From contig NC_051063.1 in the NCBI RefSeq assembly GCF_004664715.2, positions 114,252,829 through 114,316,828 of the forward strand: a stretch of DNA of 64,000 nucleotides, in the 5' to 3' direction. Shown piece by piece: positions 58,761 through 64,000 of the stretch (position 1 is the first letter of the stretch; each line of letters begins with the position of its first letter). The notes beneath the pieces are model-generated. The model had not been told where the DNA came from. It made no database searches and saw only the letters and a list, made by a program, of their open reading frames with translations. Source of the DNA: Peromyscus leucopus (Eukaryota > Chordata > Mammalia > Rodentia > Cricetidae). Both the position numbers and the translations under genes were made by a program.

Positions 58761-59042
58761 TTCAAATTAAAAAAAAAAACAGTGATTCTGAAGACAGACT
58801 ATTTGAAAATGCACAAGTGGAGGATAAAAACGCACAAATGAAGGATAAAAATGGACTGAAGAATGAAAAATAGAGTCCAAAGAATTGTGAGACAGCACCA
58901 AAAGTGCAAATATTCAGGTTATTGGTGCTCGAGAAGAATGTGTGAGTGCCAGGCAGTTAGAAAATATATTTGAAGAAACAATAACATAAAACTTCTCAAT
59001 CCTACAGGACACAAATATACAATACAAGAAAGTCAAAAGTCA

Positions 59043-59128
59043 GGCTGGGAGTGGTGGTACACCCCCTTTGGTCCTACCACTCTGGAGTTTGATCAACACA
59101 ACAATTTCCAAGCCAGTCAAGCCAACAT
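59043..59128 (+). repeat. B1 fragment
   Basis: ggctgggagtggtggtacac and ccaagccagtcaagccaac are B1 blocks. The element is truncated. Confidence 0.6.
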
Positions 59129-59714
59129 AGATCTAACAGGAGGAAATAGTGCAAAACATAGTATGTTTACTCAGCATTAGAGCACACAAATACAAAAAGC
59201 AAATATTAACAGAGCCAAGAGAAGCACTCAACTCCAATATCATAATAGCTGGGAGTTTAACACTCCACTTCAGCAGTAAACAGATTATCCAGAAAGAAAA
59301 GTCAACAAAGAAATGCCAGAGTTGAATTAGACCCAAGACCAAATAGACATAATAGGTATCTATAGGACATGACTCCAATAGCTTCTACTGACGTTTTTTC
59401 TCATAATCACATGGAACATTTCCCAGGACAGATCATATGACAAGCCACAAGATAAGTCTCACAAATTTTAAAAAATTGTAATTATGCTTTCTCCTTTGAA
59501 CACAATGCAATTAAGAAGCCAGTAAAAAGAAAATTTTTTGGAAACTATACCAATGCATGGAAATTTAACAGTTTAATTTTGAACAAGCAATAAATCAAAA
59601 AATAAATCAGTAAGAAAATGTAAATTTTCTTGAAACAAATGAAAATGGAGATACAGGATAAGAAAACATAGATATGAAAAATAAAGAATCTAGAAATAAA
59701 CCCAATCAAAGTAT

Positions 59715-60080
59715 TCTAATTTGGTTTCTGTTGCTGTGATAAACACCATTTAAAAAATAAAACTTTTTGTAGGAAAGGGTTCATTTGACTTACCAATTAC
59801 AAATCATCATGAAGAAAAGCCAAGGCAGGAACTCAAAGGAGGAGCGTAAAGCCAAAACCAATGGAGGAATGGAATACTGCTTATTAGCATTCTGTCAGTT
59901 CAGCTACCTTCCCACCTGACCAGGAATGGTACCACCCACAGTGGGCTGGGCCCTCCTACATCAGTTACTATTAAAGAAAATGCCCAAAGACATAGCCACT
60001 GATGGAGGCAAGTCTTCCACTGAGATTCCTCTTCCCCGAGTATGTCAAATTGATATCCAACATTAGCCATCACACAAAGA
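59715..60080 (-). repeat. Rodent LTR-like repeat, minus strand
   Basis: On the plus strand it reads tttctgttgctgtgataaac, aggaaagggttcatttgact, cacccacagtgggctgggcc and gtcaaattgatatccaacat. This is a common rodent repeat, probably related to MaLR LTRs; name uncertain. Confidence 0.6.
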
Positions 60081-60087
60081 TATGGAA

Positions 60088-60624
60088 GGTTCCTGCTGTG
60101 GATATCGTTCTGTATAAATAAAACACTGATTGGCCAGTGGCCAGGCAGGAAGTAGACGGGACAAGGAGAGAGGAGAATTCTGGGAAGTGGAAGGCTGAGT
60201 GAGAGAGACACTGCCAGCCACTGCCATGACAAGCAGCATGTGAAGATGCCGGCAAGCCAGGAGCCACGTGGCAAGATATAGATTTATAAAAATGGATTAA
60301 TTTGCCGGGCGGTGGTGGCGCACGCTTTTAATCCCAGCACTCGGGAGGCAGAGGCAGGCGGATCTCTGTGAGTTCGAGGTCAGCCTGGGCTACCAAGTGA
60401 GTTCCAGGAAAGGTGCAAAGCTACACAGAGAAACCCTGTCTTGAAAAAAAATGGATTAATTTAAGATATAAGAACAGTTAGCAAGAAGCCTGCCACAGCC
60501 ATACAGTTTGTAAGCAATATAAGTCTCTGTGTTTACTTGGTTGGGTCTGAGCTGCTGTGGGACTGATGGGTGACAGATTTGTCCTGACTGTGAGCCAGGC
60601 AGGAAAACTCTAGCTACAGGTTCC
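60088..60624 (+). mobile_element. Solo LTR, class II ERV, family A copy 3, with nested B1
   Basis: The LTR runs 60094-60618 (TGCTGTGGATATC to CTCTAGCTACA). It has an exact GGTTCC duplication (60088-60093 and 60619-60624). The palindrome gccacgtggc is at 60263-60272. Without its B1 it is about 366 bp. Confidence 0.93.
60292..60462 (+). repeat. Young B1 SINE inside the LTR, 12-bp duplication
   Basis: B1 spans 60304-60450 and is flanked by an exact atggattaattt duplication (60292-60303 and 60451-60462). It is close to the B1 pattern. Confidence 0.96.
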
Positions 60625-60629
60625 CATGG

Positions 60630-61147
60630 TGAAAATTAGAAAACACTAATAAAAATATGGAATGGAAAAGAAAAAACTTAAAAGATAGCCAGTGCTCATG
60701 GGTTGGAAGAATCAACATTGTACAATTGTCCCTATAACCCATTGAGATGTACAGATTCAATATAATTGCTATAAAAAAGATAGTGACATTTTTTCACATA
60801 GCCATTCTCAAATTATTCAAAATTACAAAATTTAAAAGACAGCCAAAGGTATTGCTAGAAAAAAAAACTGGGGGTGGGAATGAGGAATCAGGAGATATTA
60901 TACTATCTGACTTCAAAACATACTGTGAAGCCATAGTGATCAAAACAGCATGGTAACACAAACATAGCTGCATAAACCAATATTATAGAATAAAAAAGCA
61001 ATTTTGAAATTAAGAAAACCCATGAGTCTATAGCCAACTGATTTGAGAGAAAACTGTTAATAATATGCACCAATGAAAAGGCAATCTTTTCAATAAATGG
61101 TGATAAGAGATTGAATAGCCCAGATCTAAATGGAATTCTCAACTAAA
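60630..61147 (+). repeat. L1 ORF2 remnant
   Basis: gctcatgggttggaagaatc, tgacttcaaaacatactgtg and gtgatcaaaacagcatggta are ORF2 blocks with broken frames. The text continues after a retrocopy at 61512. Confidence 0.72.
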
Positions 61148-61511
61148 AAAACCACTCCTCGGTCCTTGCCCTGTCAGAACTGTCTCTGGTCATGGCAGTC
61201 CATTTTCCTAACAATTGTGATAATGTGCTGTGAAAGATTGAAATTTTGAATATGTACTGTATGTGGCATAAAATTGTGAGTCAGTGGAATTAAGGATTGT
61301 GAACATTTGATTGTTATGTGAGGTCTTAGGGAAAACTTGCCAAGTTTAGGATGGAACATCACTGGAATAAGTTCAAAGAGAAACAATACATGGCTCTTTT
61401 GGGTACGTGAACACAATGTATGACTCTTAGAGTTTGGGTCCATGTTTTAAGAATTGAAATGTCTGTGTACTCAACCAATAAAGTCTCAGTTGTGAAAGAG
61501 TAAAAAAAAAA
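61148..61511 (+). pseudogene. Retrocopied mRNA 3' UTR of unknown gene
   Basis: This 364-bp block interrupts collinear L1 sequence. It ends with ccaataaagtctcagttgtg, 13 more bases to an A-run at 61502-61511: a polyadenylation signal at the right distance from a tail. It contains no long frame, so only a 3' UTR was copied. I do not recognise the parent gene. Confidence 0.6.
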
Positions 61512-63045
61512 TCTCAAAAGGTGTAAACACATAAACACATTTAAGGAATTGTTCAACATTCTTAGTCATCAGGGAAATGTAAATCAAAACAACTCTGGGA
61601 TACCATCTTATACCTGTCAGAATGGCTAAGATCAAAAACACCGATGACAGCTTATGTTGGAAAGGATATGAAGAAAGGGTAACACTCCTCCACTGTTGGT
61701 GAGAGTGCAAACTTATACAGCAACTTTGGAAATCAATGTGGCAGATTCTCAGAAAACTGAGGATCAATCTACCTCCTCAAGATCCACTGATACTACTCTT
61801 GGGCATATACCCAAAGGATGCTCATCATACCATAAAGACACTTGCTCAACTATGTTGATAGCACCATTATTTGTAATAGCCAGAATCTGGAAACAACCTA
61901 GATGCCCCTCAACTGAAGAATGGATAAAGAAAATGTGGTACATTTACACAATGGAGTACTACTCAGCACTAAAAAACAATGACATCATGAAATTTGCATT
62001 GGCAAATGGATGGAACTAGAAAAAAAAACATCCTAAGTGAGGTAACCCAGACCCAAAAAGACAAACACAGTATGTACTCGCTCATTAGTGAATAGTAGAT
62101 GTAAAGCAAAGGATAATCAGGCAACAATCCACAGCCCCAGAGAAGCCAGATAACAAGGAGGACCCTAAGAGGGAAGCATGGATCACTCTGGGAAGGGGAA
62201 ATAGATGAGATCTCCTGAGTAAACTGGGACGGGTTGCGGGGGTTGAGGGGAAGGGAGAGGGAATGGGAACATGAGGGATCAGGATAGTCAAGTTGAGGGA
62301 GGGACATAGAGGGAGAACAATGAAAGAGATATCTTGATAGCGGGGGCCATTATAGGGTTAGGGAGAAACCTGGTGCCAGAGAAACTCCCAGGAATCCACA
62401 AGGATGACCCCAGTTAAGACTCCTAGCAATAGTGGAGAGGGTGCCTGAATTAGCCTTCTACTGTAATCAGATCGGTGACTACCCTAATTGTCATCATAGA
62501 ACCTTCATCCAGTAACTGATGGAAGCAAATACAGAGATCCACAGCCAAGCACTGGGCCGAGCTCTTAGAGTCCAGTTGAAGAGAGGGAGGAAGGATTATA
62601 TGAGCAAGGGAGGGCAAGGTCATGATGAGGAAACCCACAGAGACAGCTGACCCAAGCTCGTGGAGGGAGCTCAAAGACTCTAGACCGAGAGCTAGGGAGT
62701 CTGCATGAGACCAACCTTGGCCCTCTGCATGTGGGTGACAGTTGTGTAGCTTGGTCTCTTTGTGGAGCCCCTAGCGGTGTGACCAGGATCTGTCCCTGGT
62801 GCATGAGCTGGCCTTTTGGAACCTATGCTCTATGGTGGGATGCCTCGCTCAGCCTTAATGCAGGGGAAAGAGCTTGGTCCTGCCTCAATTTGATATGCCA
62901 TGCTTTGTTGACTCCCATGGGAGGCCTTACCCTTTCTGAGGAGTGGAGAGGGGGTAGCAAGGAGGTGGAGGGAGGGGTGGAATGAGAGGAGGGAGGGAAA
63001 ACTGTGGTTGGCATGTAAAATAAATTTTAAAAATTAATAAAAAAA
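61512..63045 (+). repeat. L1 3' end: ORF2 tail and complete 3' UTR
   Basis: From 61512 the ORF2 3' part is recognisable (atcaaaacaactctgggata, gaatggctaagatcaaaaac, acacaatggagtactactca). An open stretch from 61696 ends at 62019. The 3' UTR follows to an A-rich tail (gtaaaataaattttaaaa). It is the best-preserved L1 of the window and a reference for the copies at 16965 and 29787. Confidence 0.85.
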
Positions 63046-63230
63046 AAAAAGTCTGGCAGCAGTGGCGCACACCTTTAATCCCAGCACTTGGGAAGCTGAG
63101 CCAGGTGGATCCCTGTGAGTTCCAGGCCAGCCTGGTCTACAGAGTGAGAACCAGGACAGGCACCAAAACTACACAGAGAAACCCTGTCTGGAAAAAAAAA
63201 AAGAAAGAAAGAAAAGAAAAGAAAATAGAG
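63046..63230 (+). repeat. B1 SINE with (GAAA)n tail
   Basis: gtctggcagcagtggcgcac, cctttaatcccagcacttgg and gaaaccctgtctgg form a full B1. It sits in the tail of the preceding L1. Confidence 0.9.
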
Positions 63231-63284
63231 TACCCACATGTAGAAGGAAACTAGGTCCCTATTTCTTTGGGAATGGTGTGCATA

Positions 63285-63463
63285 TGTGTCCTATTAGTTT
63301 TCATACAATATATTTTGACCATGTTCAGGATCACTTTGATCATGAACTCCTCTCAGATCCTTCCCACTTCTCTACCCACCCAATTTTATGATCTCTCTCA
63401 AAAAAACCTACAAAAACAGAAAAGAAAAAAATAAACAAAAAATGCTAAAACAAAGCAAAAGCG

Positions 63464-63557
<94 letters not shown>

Positions 63558-64000
63558 GGATATGGAGCTTGTTTTGTGCTGGCCAACTATTCCTGGGCAT
63601 GGAGTCTGCCCTGGAGTGTGGTTAATACACCCAGTGACCCTCCACTGAAGAAAACTGGCTTTACTTTTGCTGGCAGGTATTAACTAAAAAAAAAAAAAAA
63701 AAAAAAAAAAACTTTCATGATTAGGGATGGGACCCTGTGTCTACTTGCCCCTCTCAGTCCTGGGACCCTGTCTGGATTGAACCTGTGCTGGTCTTATGTG
63801 TGCTGCCATAGTCTCCTATGAGTTCATATGTACTTCAGTCCCATTGTGTTCAGAAGACACTGCTTCCTTGAGGTCATCCATTACCTCTGGCTTTTACAGT
63901 CTTTTCACCCCTCTTCTGAGCAGATCCTTGAACAGTAAGGGGAAGTTTGATGAAGACATCCATTTAGGATTGGGTGATTCAAAGTCTCTCCATCTTTGTA
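63285..64000 (-). repeat. L1 3' region, minus strand, running off the window
   Basis: It matches 24664-25240 in order and orientation (ggccaactattcctgggc, gaacctgtgctggtcttatg, gaggtcatccattacctctg). A (CT)n(CA)n microsatellite (63464-63555) and an A26 run (63686-63711) are embedded. The element continues past 64000. Confidence 0.75.

Larger units (their letters stand above)
58150..59715 (+). repeat. Old L1 remnants (ORF1 and ORF2 start) with nested SINEs
   Basis: 58150-58520 and 58770-59040 resemble ORF1 and the region after it (aaaatacactaaagaatttt, catcaacagcaggctagaca). 59130-59715 resembles the ORF2 endonuclease end (atgccagagttgaattagac, catggaacatttcccaggac, gacaagccacaagataagtc). Frames are broken throughout. 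Confidence 0.65.

Noticed and set aside
61696..62019. A 107-codon open frame that looks gene-like
   Set aside because: It is the decayed 3' end of L1 ORF2, not a separate gene.
1..64000. CRISPR arrays, operons, prophage, tRNA or rRNA genes
   Set aside because: No direct-repeat/spacer pattern, no bacterial gene structure and no intact RNA gene; tRNA-like boxes belong to SINEs.

Overview
The window looks like rodent nuclear DNA, most likely from a cricetid (vole, hamster or deer-mouse group). It is AT-rich and nearly gene-free. It carries rodent SINEs (B1, B2, B3-like, ID and B1-ID composites), rodent L1 3' ends, MaLR-type LTRs and several class II ERV LTRs with 6-bp target-site duplications. 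The species group is inferred from repeat types, not from any alignment. There are no bacterial genes, operons, CRISPR arrays or intact viral genes.

The only coding sequence I would defend as part of a living gene is one 132-bp exon on the minus strand (50770-50901). It has good splice signals and encodes the L27 domain of a DLG-family MAGUK scaffold, best matching DLG2 (PSD-93). DLG2 is known for introns hundreds of kilobases long, so most or all of the window is probably Dlg2 intron, transcribed on the minus strand.

Layout. 1-4.1 kb: SINEs, then a 5'-truncated processed pseudogene of Fntb whose 3' UTR was later split by a solo LTR. 4.1-13 kb: old L1 fragments with nested SINEs, and a GATA array. 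14.1-16.2 kb: a complete but non-coding MaLR provirus (LTR-internal-LTR). 17-28 kb: L1 3' ends, solo LTRs, B1 copies and microsatellites. 29.8-32.9 kb: an L1 with twin-priming inversion and a perfect 14-bp duplication. Nested in it is an ERV with a tRNA-Lys-type primer site, a polypurine tract and a piece of host Tgfbr1. 33-42 kb: MaLR LTRs, a 38-bp perfect inverted repeat, a solo LTR, two LINE-2 relics in opposite orientation and microsatellites. 42-50 kb: mostly plain AT-rich intron, with one young B1. 50.8 kb: the Dlg2 exon. 52-64 kb: an ERV 3' end, MaLR, SINEs, two more LTRs of one 6-bp-duplicating family, a retrocopied 3' UTR, and L1 sequence to the window end.

The most unusual observation is the Tgfbr1 fragment inside the ERV: a receptor signal peptide joined directly to the start of the kinase domain, skipping the ectodomain and membrane segment. 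It resembles host-gene capture by a retrovirus but is short and cannot encode a working kinase. I see no evidence for a wholly new functional system.
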